Notes under the pieces: model-generated
Told to the model about the DNA's origin: nothing
Database searches by the model: none
What the model saw: only the letters and a program-made list of their open reading frames with translations
Program-made: the position numbers and the translations under genes
Shown: positions 1 through 12,130 of the stretch, piece after piece
Numbering within the stretch: the first letter of the stretch is position 1
Layout: every line of letters begins with the position of its first letter
From: Adineta vaga
Taxonomy: Eukaryota > Rotifera
Direction of reading: 5' to 3'
Assembly (NCBI GenBank): GCA_021613535.1
Contig: CP075493.1
Location: 806,001-870,000, forward strand
Length of the DNA stretch: 64,000 nt

Positions 1-219
1 GAGATTTGTTTTAGATCATTATATAATGTAAATAAATCAAATACAAATAGAAATACAGATAAACATACATTTGTTATTAATATCATTGGTACTGTATGAC
101 AAGTTTTATCTTTAATTATAATAAATAAATAAAATAATGATAATATCATTGTTAAAAGAAGTGATTGAAATATACCAAGATTCAACAATAAATTCTGAAG
201 AATTCGATATAGTTGACAT
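1..219 (-). pseudogene. Rhodopsin-like receptor fragment, truncated by window edge, frameshifted
   Basis: Reading leftwards from an ATG at 217-219, the N-terminus resembles that of the receptors at 7988-8906 and 3537-4457 (MSTISNSSEFIVESW, against MSTISNSSELIVQSW), and a later segment reads IKDKTCHTV, the first-intracellular-loop signature of the same family. The two pieces lie in different frames, so there is a one-base shift at about 170-180. The rest of the receptor lies beyond the window start. It belongs to the same orphan 7TM family that occurs three more times to 15.4 kb and once at 51.9 kb. Whether the shift is a real mutation or a consensus error cannot be told from one sequence. Confidence 0.6.
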
Positions 220-757
220 ATTAATAATTAAAAAGATATATATTACTCGTCACTATATTATTATTTTGTTCTTTGAGATTAAAAGAAACTAAATGAATGT
301 TTCTAATTTAGTTTTACAAGATTTGTTTTTCATCTTGAAATAAGATTAAAAAACTGCTCTTATATATAGTCTAGAGATATTCATAGAAATAATTTCCTGT
401 TTAGTTAAATTATTTCTACGTTAAAGAAATTTCTTATCCAAATGCGACACATTATGTGTTAAAGAAGAAGAAGAAAAAACAAATGTTTTATCATAATAAA
501 TGAAATAGGATTTTTTATAGAATTGTTAAGTCTAAAAATATCTTCTATCAATCGTTTTAATAAATCATTAAACGTTGTCTTTGAAAGTAAATATTTACAT
601 TTCATATTTTTTCTCATACATCATTTTCTTTCGTTCTGTTTGGTTTGTTTTCGACGGAAGAATTTTATTATTATTTGATCGAGCAAGACAAAATTTGTTT
701 CTATCGAGTTGATTTCATTTTGTAGATTTATTTTCATCAAAACTAAATTTTTCTATA

Positions 758-3356
758 ATGATAGACAACGATTCAATTTCACAATCATCTAGTGAATATG
801 TTAAATAATGAATATTCACACTTATTTTTATTTTAAATTTAGCGATGTATCAATGTGACAATTGTCAATCATCAAATGCAACATTATGGTGTGAATTTTG
901 TTCTAATAATTATTGTGAAACATGTTCGTTGGATATTCATCGACATAAAGCCTTTTCTGATCATCGTTTAATGTCAATTGATGAAAAACCATGTCAATCA
1001 TTTTTATGTGTACAATGTTCAAAGAAAGAACTTAATTTTTTCTGTTACGATTGTGTTCTTATTATCTGTGGAGATTGTTTATTATCAACACACAATAATC
1101 ATCATTTTATTATTGTTGATGCAAAAAGCAAAAATATTGTATTAAAGGTTAGTCTTAAACAAATTCTATCTTGACCCGTCATATTAGTTTTAATTAATCG
1201 CGTTATTAACAATTGTGTTATCTTAATAAATAATGTTCATTAATTAACGAGATTTTTTGTCATATTTGAGCTTCTTTTGTGTAGAATCTATAGAACTGTG
1301 TCAGTACGTTCATCCATTACAGTTAAAGACCCAATCGTCATGATTTATAGAGGTTCAAATTCTTCCCGTTAGATATTTTGACATTTTCTTTCAGATGATT
1401 TTTGACAAAACCTATTAATCTTTTCCTCGTCGGTCTGATAAAAAGTTTTTTAATTATCATTCTTCAAAAGGATAGATAATACCTCAATAGGGCAGTTAAT
1501 TCTGTTAATTTCGAGATATTTGTAAGTCAGTCGTACCAGTTCGATGGTTCCACTGGCTATATGAACATACAGAAAGTATATAAATATAATTTTATTCAGA
1601 CGATCTCTAATGGTAAAAGAAGTAAATTAATTTTAAATGAAAATTTTAATCAACAATTAAAACAAATCGATACAATTGAAAATATAAATCGAAAGAAGAT
1701 TGAAGAAATATTTTTAAATTTACGTAAAATATTAGATGAATATGAACATCAATTACAAGAAAAGATTTCAATAATTGAAAGAAAAAATAAAAATCTTATT
1801 GAAAATTATCAACGTCAAATTATTTCTTCAAAAGAATTGAATTCAAATAAAATCTTTGCAATGTATTTCTCAAGAAAAAAACAAGAATTTCATGAAAATT
1901 TCCATCAAACAATGAATGAAATACATTATTTACAACCAGCAATTCGAATTCTTTATAAAATCGAAGGTTTGGATTATTTCGAAACAATTGAACGTACAAT
2001 AAAACAAATTCGTATTGTTGAAGAAGAATTCCAATTAAATAAAATTTCAAAAGATCGAAATTTGAAATTAGAACGATCTATTTCTGATAAAACAAATTCT
2101 GAAAAACTTTTATTACGAAATCAACAACTCAATAATCAAGATATGATTGTTATTGCTAATCTATTAAGAGAATCAATAGTAAGAAAAAAACGATATTATC
2201 AATATTCAAATAAATAAATCAATCTATTCAAATAGACATTGACTAATCTTAATTTATCAACAAATCAAATTGAATCAAATGGAATTCATTCATTATCAAC
2301 TGCTTTAATGTTAAATACAGTAAATTCATATTTCTTTTCAATTATTATTATTATTATTATTAACATTATTTAGACATTGATTAGTTTAAATCTTTCAGAA
2401 AATTCTATAGGAAATCAAGGTGTACATTATTTAGCGGATATGTTATGTGAAAATATTGTATAATAATCAGTTATGATTTATTTTCTTTAAATAATATTAT
2501 TAATTTCTTCTAGACATTAACTAAATTATATCTTGATAATACTCAAATTGATACACGTGCAGCGCAATATTTAGCGAATGCATTGAAAATCAATCAAGTA
2601 ATAAGATTCATTTATTTTAAATCTTTTGTGTTTGTTTGTTTTTTTAGACACTTCTCATTTTAAGATTAGCTGATAATACAATTGGAGATGAAGGAGTTCA
2701 ATATTTATCAGATGCATTAAGAACAAATCAAGTCATTAATAAATATTGATTTTCTTTTATATAGTTTGTTTTAATTGAATAGACATTAACTGTATTGAAT
2801 ATTTCGGGTAATTGTATTTCTTCGAAAGGAATGAAATATTTAGCTCAAACATTATTAATCAATAAAGTAGGTTTGATTTTGATTTGAATATTTTCATATT
2901 TCGAAATTGATACATTTAGACTTTAACAAAACTTTCTCTTTCGAGAAATATGATTCAAGATGAAGGTATTATTCATCTTGCCAATGCGTTTAAACAAGAA
3001 ACAGTGAGGATAATGATCTTCTTTTCATTTTTATTGTTGCATTCATTTTAAGGTTCTCAATGCACTTTTCATTGCTGCAAATGGTATAACTGAACGTGGA
3101 GCACGATATCTCATGGATTCATTACAAAGCAATGTTGTAAGATTTTCAATTTAGTTTAATTTATTTATAGAAATTTCTTCTTCTCCAGACACTTTCAACA
3201 ATTGATTATGAATTCAATGAAATTGGAGATGAATTATATCGACATATGCATGAAACACTTTTGATCATTGATGCATGTAGAACAAATAAAGAAATGGAAT
3301 ATATTAGACTTCTTCGTAAAAGAAATCAAAATCAAAAAATAAAAACAACACAATGA
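758..3356 (+). CDS. B-box zinc finger / coiled-coil / leucine-rich-repeat protein, 11 exons
   Basis: Exons by splice sites: 758-791, 843-1147, 1600-2178, 2236-2319, 2374-2457, 2514-2597, 2648-2731, 2783-2866, 2920-3003, 3053-3136, 3189-3356, giving about 557 residues. Residues about 16-50 and 67-100 are two B-box-like Cys/His clusters of the C-x2-C-x8-C-x2-C-x4-C-x2-C...H type. Exon 3 encodes a long charged helix likely to form a coiled coil. From the end of exon 3 there are RNH1/NLRC-type 28-residue LRRs, L..L.L..N.I...G...LA..L. Seven consecutive exons are each exactly 84 bp in phase 0, one repeat per exon; the last exon starts the same way and adds a basic tail. Only the first exon (start and phase-1 donor GTGAAT) is less certain. 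The TRIM-like front suggests a ubiquitin-ligase or signalling scaffold, but no RING is visible, so this is inference. Confidence 0.85.
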
Positions 3357-3536
3357 AAGTTTTACAATATTTTTCAATGAATTTAATAAATAAAATCAGA
3401 ATTAAACAACAAATACGTTAATAATAAGTATTTCCTCATTCAAGTATCTAGTTAATCTTTACCTCAAAATAAGACGTTTTTTTAAATTTTGTTTCTTTAA
3501 ATACAGAGCTCGAACAAGTAATATCGATGGTTTTTT

Positions 3537-4457
3537 TTACATAATCGTAGGTAGAATTCGATTTGTCTTTCTTTTTCTCATTCTTTTCATCAATGCTGAT
3601 CTTATTGAATCTGTATATGCAAATAGCATCATCATAAAAATTGGTAAAGAAAAGATAATAAAACTAAAACCAATACGATGATAATATTTTGGTGGAGCAG
3701 TAAAAAATGAAATCAACAGTAAGATGATGTCCGGAAAACCAGCGAAGACTAAAATACAGAAAAGTACTACTGTACGTCGAACCATTTCTAAATCTCTTTG
3801 TGTACGTAATAATACATTTGCTGGTGTTATTCGTTGACTTATTTGTTTGACATAACGAATTATTTGGAAATAAGTTATCATTAGTAATGGTGATGGAAAC
3901 AAATAAATCAAAAATATTAGATAGATGATTGGAAATGACAATCTAAATGGAATTATACATGCTTCATTGTCAACATCCAACATAAAATCATTGCGAACAT
4001 AGCTTAATAAGGGAGATAGAAAGCCTAAAATCCATGTAAATGATATGAGAATTAATTGACATTTCCACGATTGATAAAATATACGAAATGGATGCACAAT
4101 ACACAAATATCGATGAAATGCTTGTAAAAATAGTGCGAAACTGATTACAGAACATTGAGCATATACAATATACATAAGAATAAAGCAGGATGAATGTGGA
4201 TAAGAGATGAACGCATAATCATATCCAATTCCGATGAATTCGTTTCCTAATGAAACAATTGCAAGTGTAGATATGGATAAACATAAGTTTGCCACATGCA
4301 TCATTGATACTGTATGACATGTCTTATCTTTGATAATAACAAGTAAATAAATACATGATAATGTTATTGTTATTATAAGTAGAAATATTAAAACAATATG
4401 TAAAGGAATACTCCACGATTGAACAGTGATTTCGAAAGAAATTGAATTATTTACCAT
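3537..4457 (-). CDS. Orphan class A (rhodopsin-like) 7TM receptor, copy 1, intact
   Basis: A single-exon 306-residue plasma-membrane receptor. Seven hydrophobic segments are visible. The TM3 end carries HRY (residues 115-117) in place of the usual DRY, Cys91 and Cys167 can form the conserved TM3-ECL2 disulfide, and TM7 ends FAYTDSIRS where class A receptors have NPxxY. The N-terminus has an N-glycosylation sequon-like NNS. The C-terminal tail is short and basic (KRMRKRKTN). Closest relatives in the window are the copies at 7988-8906 and 14420-15350, with long stretches near identical, so this is the intact member of a local tandem family. Ligand and G protein cannot be predicted. The ATG at 4457 is the first Met and aligns with the starts of the other copies. 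Confidence 0.9.
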   Translation of the reverse strand: MVNNSISFEITVQSWSIPLHIVLIFLLIITITLSCIYLLVIIKDKTCHTVSMMHVANLCLSISTLAIVSLGNEFIGIGYDYAFISYPHSSCFILMYIVYAQCSVISFALFLQAFHRYLCIVHPFRIFYQSWKCQLILISFTWILGFLSPLLSYVRNDFMLDVDNEACIIPFRLSFPIIYLIFLIYLFPSPLLMITYFQIIRYVKQISQRITPANVLLRTQRDLEMVRRTVVLFCILVFAGFPDIILLLISFFTAPPKYYHRIGFSFIIFSLPIFMMMLFAYTDSIRSALMKRMRKRKTNRILPTIM

Positions 4458-5480
4458 TTGGATATAGAATGAATCTGAAAATATATAGACTCACATAATG
4501 TTTATCGTTATAGCACAATTAAATTACTGTCATCAGCAGATTTTTATAAGATCTCGGCTTAGAAAATAATAGCAGAAGAAAAAATTAAGAGTGCACATTG
4601 TAAGAAAACAAATGTAAGGATATTGCTTTTATGGGAAAATCTTGAAACATCGAGCGAATAAAATGTATCTCTTTAGTTATTTTAATTTTATGAATGGAAA
4701 GAAGAATTTTCATATAGCTAGGAGACACGTCATATGCTCCTCCTTTAAAGCTAATGTCTAATGTATTGAATAAATAATAGATTTTTCCTTCTTCTGATAA
4801 CGGATAAATTCGTATTTTTAATGAAGTTTTTATTTCACCGTGATTAAGATTTACTAATTTTTTTTGTAGCTCGAGGGTGTGGATGTAGGTGTGAATGACG
4901 AATATACATATAAAAGAGATTAAAAAATTATCAGCTCAGCCGTTTTTTGACAAAAACGTGAAACTCCTACACCCTATTTGTGATGAGAGTCTGTTCGTGA
5001 TAGATTTTGTTTGAAATCGGCTTTTTAAGGAAGTTTTTTTCTGTAATGGGGAAAATTCAAGCGGAGGGAATCAGACCCAAAATCTTCTCGACTTAAAACT
5101 TATATTCACTCATTTTTATAAAAATCAGCCTTGTTGCTGGCTACTGAATTACTGACGCATTGGAGTATCTCCTTCAAGTGAGAGTATCATCCACTTTTCG
5201 GAGTTTTAAAGTATGAGTAATGGTTGCGCAAGATGCTGATAGTTCTACAATTAAGATTGGTAGAGACATCAAGTTCTCATTATTAAAAAGAAGTAATAAA
5301 TAACATTTGAATCAGACTTCTTCTAATTACTCAAATCTCTAAGGAATTTTGTTAAAATTCTAATACTCGTTGTGTATTACCAGGTTCAATTTGCATCGAT
5401 TGAATGCATTTGTCCTTGGGCTCGTAAAGATGAAACACAACTTTCATAAACATTTATTACACACTTACGTTATACAAATT
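4458..5480 (-). repeat. 5' flank of receptor copy 1, duplicated at copy 2
   Basis: No gene is seen. The sequence matches, with scattered changes, the stretch 8907-9830 continued at 12131-12310: examples are GACGAATATACATA near 4896 and 9367, and GTGTATTACCAGGTTCAATT near 5371 and 12211. The receptor was therefore duplicated with about 1 kb of upstream DNA. The copy 2 version is split by the insertion at 9831-12131, while this one shows the uninterrupted order. A G-rich telomere-like tract lies at 4870-4892. Confidence 0.75.
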
Positions 5481-7814
5481 TTGATTTGGTTTAGATCACT
5501 GTAAGTCATTGGCATATTATAAAGGAGATTTTGAACACGTGAATATGTCGTAGATGAGATTTATTTTTAAATTTCAAGAATTCGACTTGAATATAGTCCG
5601 ATAGATTTTTTATATTATGATGAAGCGTTCATAGACTTCGGAAAATATACAAACATTTTTAGATGAATGGAAGAAAACATAATTAAACTAAATTGTAATA
5701 AAATCTTGTAAGAGCATGCATTCACTTCCATCCACTTCCAACATACATCGACACCCATACTCTCAAGATGGTACTAGAGCAAAATACTTTTCGCGTATAA
5801 TTTGATTTTTGTATCGGTGGCCTTTGACCTCTGACCGTTGACCTTCGACCCTTGTCCGCTACCCTCATCGCAGATCTGCCATCTGTACCCCATTTGGGGG
5901 TACAGTATCTCATTTCGACCTCAGGTACTCCCACAAAAACTTGTACCCCATTTGGACCCTTTTCACTTTCAACTAGTTATGAATTCTCTTTTAACAGAAT
6001 TTAGAAAAATGACTTCTACGTTGACAGCAAAAGTACTTTTTCTGAGCAGATTCAGAACAGTGAATAAGTTTACGAACAGTTTATGAGTGAATTCTCGTTT
6101 AAGAAAATGATCTGAATTCTGAAAAGTTCATTAACTTTTCCATATGACACCTTTCTGTATAAAAGTCGATTGAGAATGACAAAATTTTGATTAATTCTGG
6201 ATCACTACAAAAACTACGCCATCTCTCGTGTGAAATTCTTCCACCATATCTCCAAATCTCGACTATTTTGAAGTGTATGGCGTATGACAAGTAGGGTCCG
6301 GTGGGACGAAGATTTTTTGTCCCGATCCTGGTCCTGTTGAAACCCGTTTTTGCGAATCTGTCAAATATATTTTTCAAAGTCATGTCAAGTGAGATATCAT
6401 TCGATGGCATTGCATGTTATTATGATTTTTCGACAGAAATCTGACTTTTAGGTATACATTCTAATGTTTCTGTCAATTATGTACTATATCAAACTGGTTT
6501 TTCAACTGCTGGGTTAGAATTTTTGTACCGAAGACGAAAAAAGCATATCACATATCACAAATGAAACGAGAGGAAAGATGGAATACGAGGTCAAATAAGG
6601 ACGAATAAATATACTGAAGAAAAGAAAGAGATCATATGACTGAAAACAATATATCTAACGATGAAATCATATTACGATACACGCTAATATCATTCAGATA
6701 GAAGTTATTTTTTCCTCTACATTGGATTTCCTTCCAATATTATTTTTTACTGAAGATTATAACAAAGATTAAAAAAAAGTCATATTTCAATGTGAAATAA
6801 TTAAGACAGTCCCGAAAAACGTTTTAATTCTGAACTAGTAATTTGCGAAAGGAGAACTGTGTAGATCATTTTTGTATAACGAAAAGGAAATATGAAGTTT
6901 TACATGAAGAGAGACGATTTTTGCAATAATACTTTACAGTATCGGCTTTGATTTTGAAAAAATCCATGTACCCCACCGATGTACCTCATTTGAAAACAAC
7001 TTGTACCTCACATGTGCCCCATTTCGCACCTCATGAGATGGCAGCCCTGCCTCATCGACACCCTACTCTCGTTCAATCTTTAAGATCATTTTGAAGACAA
7101 TGTTTTCTTTGCTTATGACATTTGACCTGCCACAAACAAGCAAACCTTTTTAGTTTTATTCGTATCATCTTCTCTTCACTCGCGGGAAGATGAATACATA
7201 GTTTGAATTATTCAATTGATATTTTATTCATTTGATTAATAAACGAAAAAAATTTCAGTTCATAATTTAATCTTATGTATCGTACAATCAATATTTATAT
7301 ACTAACATATAAAAGTACACATGAAAATTCATCATTACATTTCGCCTAAGAAGATATTCATAAAAATTCTAAGGTTAAATTAATCTTTGAATATCCTGAA
7401 ACGAATGATATCGTTTGAGAAAGAAGAAATATTCGTTCAAGTTATATTCGCTGAAATTTAGACCGAAAATAATTTCTTTTGATGTAAGATTTATTGAAGA
7501 ATTAAGTTAGGAGAGTGTGAGAGCAGAAATTAGCGTTTTCTTTTTTTGGATTATTAACAATAAGACAAACAGATTTCTACATAAAAAACAACGGAAATTA
7601 ATATATGCGATTAAAACTCACGAAGTTAGCTTTTCACTCGTCCATTATTGAGAGAAGATTTTTATATGAGGTTTTTAAACCATGTTGTAATCTGACGTCT
7701 TTTCATTTCACTCTAACTAAGTAAAATAAGAGTGTGGGTAGATGTAGTTGTCAGTAATGATTTGAGAGTGCACATCAGTAGAAACGAAGAACACTTAATC
7801 ACATCCTTTTCTTT
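5481..7814. other. Intergenic, with a possible decayed element at about 5874-7040
   Basis: No convincing gene. The part 5700-7050 is richer in G+C than its surroundings. CTGCCATCT followed by GTACCCCATTTG-type sequence at 5874-5900 reappears inverted around 7010-7040, suggesting a degraded DNA element of about 1.2 kb with imperfect inverted ends. A perfect 7-bp hairpin (GTACCCC / GGGGTAC) sits at 5885-5903. Short reading frames here show no recognisable domain. Telomere-like CACCC tracts occur near 5746 and 7050, and a G-rich one at 7730-7752. Confidence 0.4.
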
Positions 7815-7987
7815 AAAAAAAAGAATTGATTTATTCATATTATAACTATTTCACTTGTTAATATATCATGTTTATATTCCTGTCTGTTTCAATCCCCAAT
7901 AATACATCATAAATTCTAATTAGGAATTAACAAATTTTATTTCATTTACTTACATACAAAATATCACAAAAGCAAAATTGATGTTCT

Positions 7988-8906
7988 TTATATAGTTGCA
8001 GGTAGAATTCGATTTGTTCGTCTGTGAATTCTTTTCATAATTGCTGATCTTATTGGATCTGTGTATGCAAATAGCATCATCATAAAAATTGGTAAAGAAA
8101 AGATAAGAAAACTAAAACCAATACGATGATAATATTTTGGTGGAGCAGTAAAAAATGAAGTTAAGATTAAAATTGTAGTTGGAAAACCAGAGAATACTAA
8201 AATACAGAGGAGTAGTACCGTGCGCCGAACCATTTCTAAATCTCTTTGTGCACGTAATAATACATTTGCTGGTGTTATTCGTTGACTTATTTGTTTGACA
8301 TAACGAATTATTAGAAAATAAGTTATCATTAGTAATGAAGATGGAAACAAATAAATTGACAATATTATATAAATAATTGAAAATGACAATTGATATGGAA
8401 TTATACATACTTGATTGTCAACATTCAACACAATATCATTACGAAGATAATATACTAACGGAAATAGAAAACCTAAAATCCATGTAAATGATATGAGAAT
8501 TAATTGACATTTCCACGATTGATAAAATATACGAAATGGATGCACAATACACAAGTACCGATGAAATGCTTGTAAAAATAGTGCAGAAACTGATTACAGA
8601 ACATTGAGCATATACAATATACATTAGAATAAAGCAGGATGAATGTGGATAAGAGATGAATTTATAATCATATCCAATTCCGATGAATTCGTTTCCTAAT
8701 GAAACAATTGCAAGTGTAGATATGGATAAACATAAGTTTGCCACATGCATCATTGATACTGTATGACATGTCTTATCTTTGATAATAACAAGTAAATAAA
8801 TACATGATAATGTTATTGTTATTGTAAATAGGAATATGGAGACAATATGTAAAGGAATACTCCATGATTGAACAATCAGCTCGGAAGAATTTGAGATAGT
8901 GGACAT
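7988..8906 (-). pseudogene. Orphan class A 7TM receptor, copy 2, one-base frameshift
   Basis: A near-identical relative of the receptor at 3537-4457. The frame from ATG 8906 runs through TM1-TM3 (family start MSTISNSSELIV); the rest, from HRYLCIVHP to the basic tail, is in another frame. Comparison with copy 1 places the lesion at about 8585, where copy 1 reads AGTGCGAAACTG and this copy AGTGCAGAAACTG, one extra base. Apart from this the whole receptor is readable, so inactivation is recent or the base is a consensus error. The 3' flank (7815-7987) is shared with copy 3 but not with copy 1. Confidence 0.8.
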
Positions 8907-9830
8907 TTGAAAATAGAATGAATCTGAAAATATAAAAACATATAATGCTTATCGTCAGTAGGATTAAGTTACTTTCATCACCAAATTTTTCATAAGATTA
9001 TATGGCTCAGAAAATAATAGAAGGAGAAAATGACAGTAAAAAGCATAAGAAAAAAATTGTTAGAAAATATTTTTTATGAGAAAATCTTAAAAGATTGGAC
9101 GAATGAAAAACTGTTTCTTTAATTATTTTAATTTCGTGAATAGAAAGAAGAATTTTATATACCTAGCAGTTATTTCATATGCTTCTCTTGTAAAGCCAAT
9201 AGTATAGTGAATAAATAAATAACAGATTTTCCTTCTTCTGCTGAAGAAAATATTCTTCCTCTATAGTAACTAACGGGTAAATCATTATTTGCTATGAAAT
9301 TTTTATTTCATAATTATTAAAATCTGATTTTTTTAGTTTCTCTAAGTTATGGATGTGTGTCTGAATGACGAATATACATAAAAAAGAGATTGAAAACTTT
9401 CCAGCGCAGCCGTTTTCTGACTGAAATATGAAACTCACAGACTCTATTTGTTGTGATAGTCTGTTCGTGATAGATTTTGCTTGAAATCCGCTTTTCAATG
9501 AAGTTTCGTCTGTAATGGGGACAAGTCAAGTGGAAGGAATTGGACCCAAAATTTACTCCACTTAAAACTTATACTCACTTATTTTTAGAAAAATCAACCT
9601 TATCACTGGATACTGAAGTGCTGACGCATTGAACCATTTTCTCCAAGTGAGAGTACCATCCACTTTTCGGCGTCTATTCTGTGTGCCTCACGTAAGCAAC
9701 TCTATAAAAATACTTTAAAAATCATATTGTCGGAGCTTTAAAGTATGGGTAACGGTTGCGCAAGATGCTGATAGTTTTAGAAACAAGTTTGGTAGAGGCG
9801 TCTACCTCTCATTATTAAAAAGAAATAATA

Positions 9831-10617
9831 ATAAATGCGGAAACTTCGGATTTTAACCGAGAGTTATGTGTACTGCAAAAAGTGTATGGCAGAGATGAAC
9901 CATTCTAGAATGTCTACGCATCAAAATTACCACCAGAAATTTTTCGATGAGCAAGATTTTTCATGTTGAGTTATGAAGGAATTTTTCTATTGGAATCTAT
10001 CGGAATAACGGTTATATGCAACCTCATGAATCTATAAAAGATCTATGATTGATACACATATCAGCATTTTCATAATAGATTATCAATATCAATAGGTTTG
10101 GAGATCAGGTTTTTCTCTGTTGAGAGTCGTTCCGACTAGCTACAAAACCAAGCATTTGGGAAACTCCCAAACTGCAGATCATATGAAACGTATTTAGGCA
10201 ACTCGGTGTTAAAATACAGTTTTTGCGCATTTTGAGACCTTTTTTAAGCATTTTTTCATTAGTAAACTACGATTTGACTCAAAACCAATATCAGATTCGG
10301 AATCAGCGTTAAAAACTGAGTCGATTCATACATGTTTTAAATAATTTTCAGAGAAAATGTTTTTTTTCAAAAAAACCCTGTGTCCCCCCTCAGGGATGGT
10401 CTGGACAAAAATGACTATTTTTTCTATAACTCAGCCATTTCTCGAGAGATCATTCTCATCTTCGAACTCGACCGAGATATTAATGAGACAATTATGTGCA
10501 CAAAGTTTCAGCTCAATCGAATGTAGTTTTGAAGAGTTATCGTGTAAACGGCCGGACGGGCGGCCGGCCGGACACACTGACCGATTCTAGTAGTGTACTC
10601 ACTTTTTGAGTACACAA
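9831..10617 (-). mobile_element. Unknown repeat element, copy A
   Basis: This stretch interrupts the duplicated receptor flank. It begins AATAAATGCGGAAACTTCGG and ends near CTAGTAGTGTACTCAC. Both ends recur in opposite orientation at 29697-30756, so it is a dispersed element of about 0.8-1.1 kb. It includes a motif in common with copy B (a GTGTCCGGCCG stretch followed by sequence reading TCTCGGTCGAGTTCGAAGATGA in the other strand). There is no coding frame of its own and no TIR that I can define. Class is unknown: non-autonomous Helitron, SINE-like or DNA element are all open. Confidence 0.6.
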
Positions 10618-10770
10618 AAAGGGTATCCGTAAATGACACGAACACCTGCCCTTTGCAGTTGTTCTACTGTGAAGTTCCTATATCATTTGGTTTTTCTTGA
10701 GATCTAGCAGCTTTACAAAATTGAGTTTGTCCACGCATATCTGAATATGGTCGATGTTTGTATATAACTA

Positions 10771-12011
10771 TTAGGTTGGCAACAAAGTTTTCGCGTTTTT
10801 TTCAAAAATTTTATTTTTATTTTTTAACTTCAACAGTACAACTGAGTTTCAGTTATATTTGTACCATTAATATCTATGACTTGTCGCCAACGTTCTGGTA
10901 AAGATAGGATCCCTCCTTCGTAGAAGTTCTTTGATTTTTGAACAAAGAAGTCGGCGATATCCATTTTCAGGTTGTTCTCGTCATCGAATTTTTTCTCACG
11001 CAAATGATGAGAAAGAGAACGAAACAAATGGTAGTCGGTTGGAGCCAAGTCAGGAGAATAAGGTGGATGAGGAATGGTGATCCATTCGAGATCCAATAAT
11101 CTTTCACAGGTCGATTTAGCAATATGGGATCTGGCATTATCATGTAAATAATAAATTCGATCTTGGTTTCCCTTGAGTTTCTTGGCAACCCGGTCCAATT
11201 GTTGACAGTAGAGATCAACCGTGATTGTACGATCATTTGGAAGAACTTCCCAATGAATAACTCCATTGACACCCCACCAAACGCTCAGCATCACCTTTTT
11301 GGGGTGTAGATCAGCCTTAGGCGTTGCTACACCTGTTTGACCAGGACTTAGCCACTGGCGTATGTGCGTATGGTTGACATACAACACTCACTTCTCATCA
11401 CCAGTGATAAGATTGCAGAGCCATTGATAGTTGCGGTAAGATGTCATTAAATCCATACAAGCATCAACCCGGCATTGAAGCTGACGTGCTGATAATTCAT
11501 GGGGTATCCAAACTCCATATTTCAATGTCTTGCCTAATTCTTTCAAATGTTTTCCCACAGCAGTATGAGAGCACCCAAGCTGCTCTGTTAAACACCGTGA
11601 AGTCAATCGAGGATCTTGTTCGATAAGCTGATTTAAAAGAATCACATCCACTTCCATTGGTCTACCAGATCGAGGTAAATCGTCGAGTTCTAAGTTACCA
11701 TTCATGAACCGATTGAACCAATGTTGTGCCGTACGAATAGAGAGTACATCCTCGCCCATCGTGCTGCATACGTTGTTGGCTGCTTCCATTGCTTTATGAT
11801 CCAGGCGAAATTCATGAAGTAAAAGCACTCGAATCTCTCTACGAGAAAGATTCATTTTCAGTTCGAGATCAGTGTCTATATCGATGACTTTATTATTATT
11901 CGAGAGATGGTCGCACTCCCTATATATATCTCTAGTATGGAAACTTCTAGAACTTTCTTGAATGTTTTAGAAAATTTTCAAAAAAACGCAAGAACTTTGT
12001 TGCCAACCTAA
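10771..12011 (-). mobile_element. mariner family DNA transposon, nearly complete
   Basis: Terminal inverted repeats begin TTAGGTTGGCAACAAAG at 10771 and end CTTTGTTGCCAACCTAA at 12011. They are flanked by TA at 10769-10770 and 12012-12013, the expected target-site duplication. The length of about 1.24 kb is normal for mariner. It lies within the MITE-like element and contains one transposase frame on the minus strand. Good conservation of both ends and most of the frame indicates a fairly recent insertion. Confidence 0.93.
10830..11855 (-). pseudogene. mariner transposase, one in-frame TGA
   Basis: About 340 residues, the usual mariner size. The N-terminal half carries the two helix-turn-helix regions (start MNLSRREIRVLLLHEF; LPRSGRP linker). 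The catalytic half has the first Asp in GDEK, the second in the HDNARSH motif and the third in YSPDLAPTDYHLF, a DD34D arrangement. After GDEK the next codon is TGA at about 11385-11387, where mariners have Trp (DEKW). This is a TGG to TGA change that splits the frame into 155 and 185 residues. Otherwise no lesion is seen. It would be inactive unless the stop is read through. Confidence 0.9.
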
Positions 12012-12130
12012 TACATAGAAAAAATCGAGTTTTTTGAAAGTGCGTGATTTCAAGAAAAAACAAATGATATAGGAACTTCATAAGAAAACAACTGCAAAGG
12101 ACAGGTGTTCGCGTCTTTTACAGATACTCT

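Noticed and set aside
5838-6086. Open frame of 82 codons on the plus strand
   Set aside because: Runs through GTACCCC repeats; no domain, no splice context; overlapped by an equally long antisense frame.
10357-10590. 77-codon plus-strand frame
   Set aside because: Lies inside a dispersed repeat element and covers its GC-rich GGCCGGCC part; the frame is not kept in the second copy.
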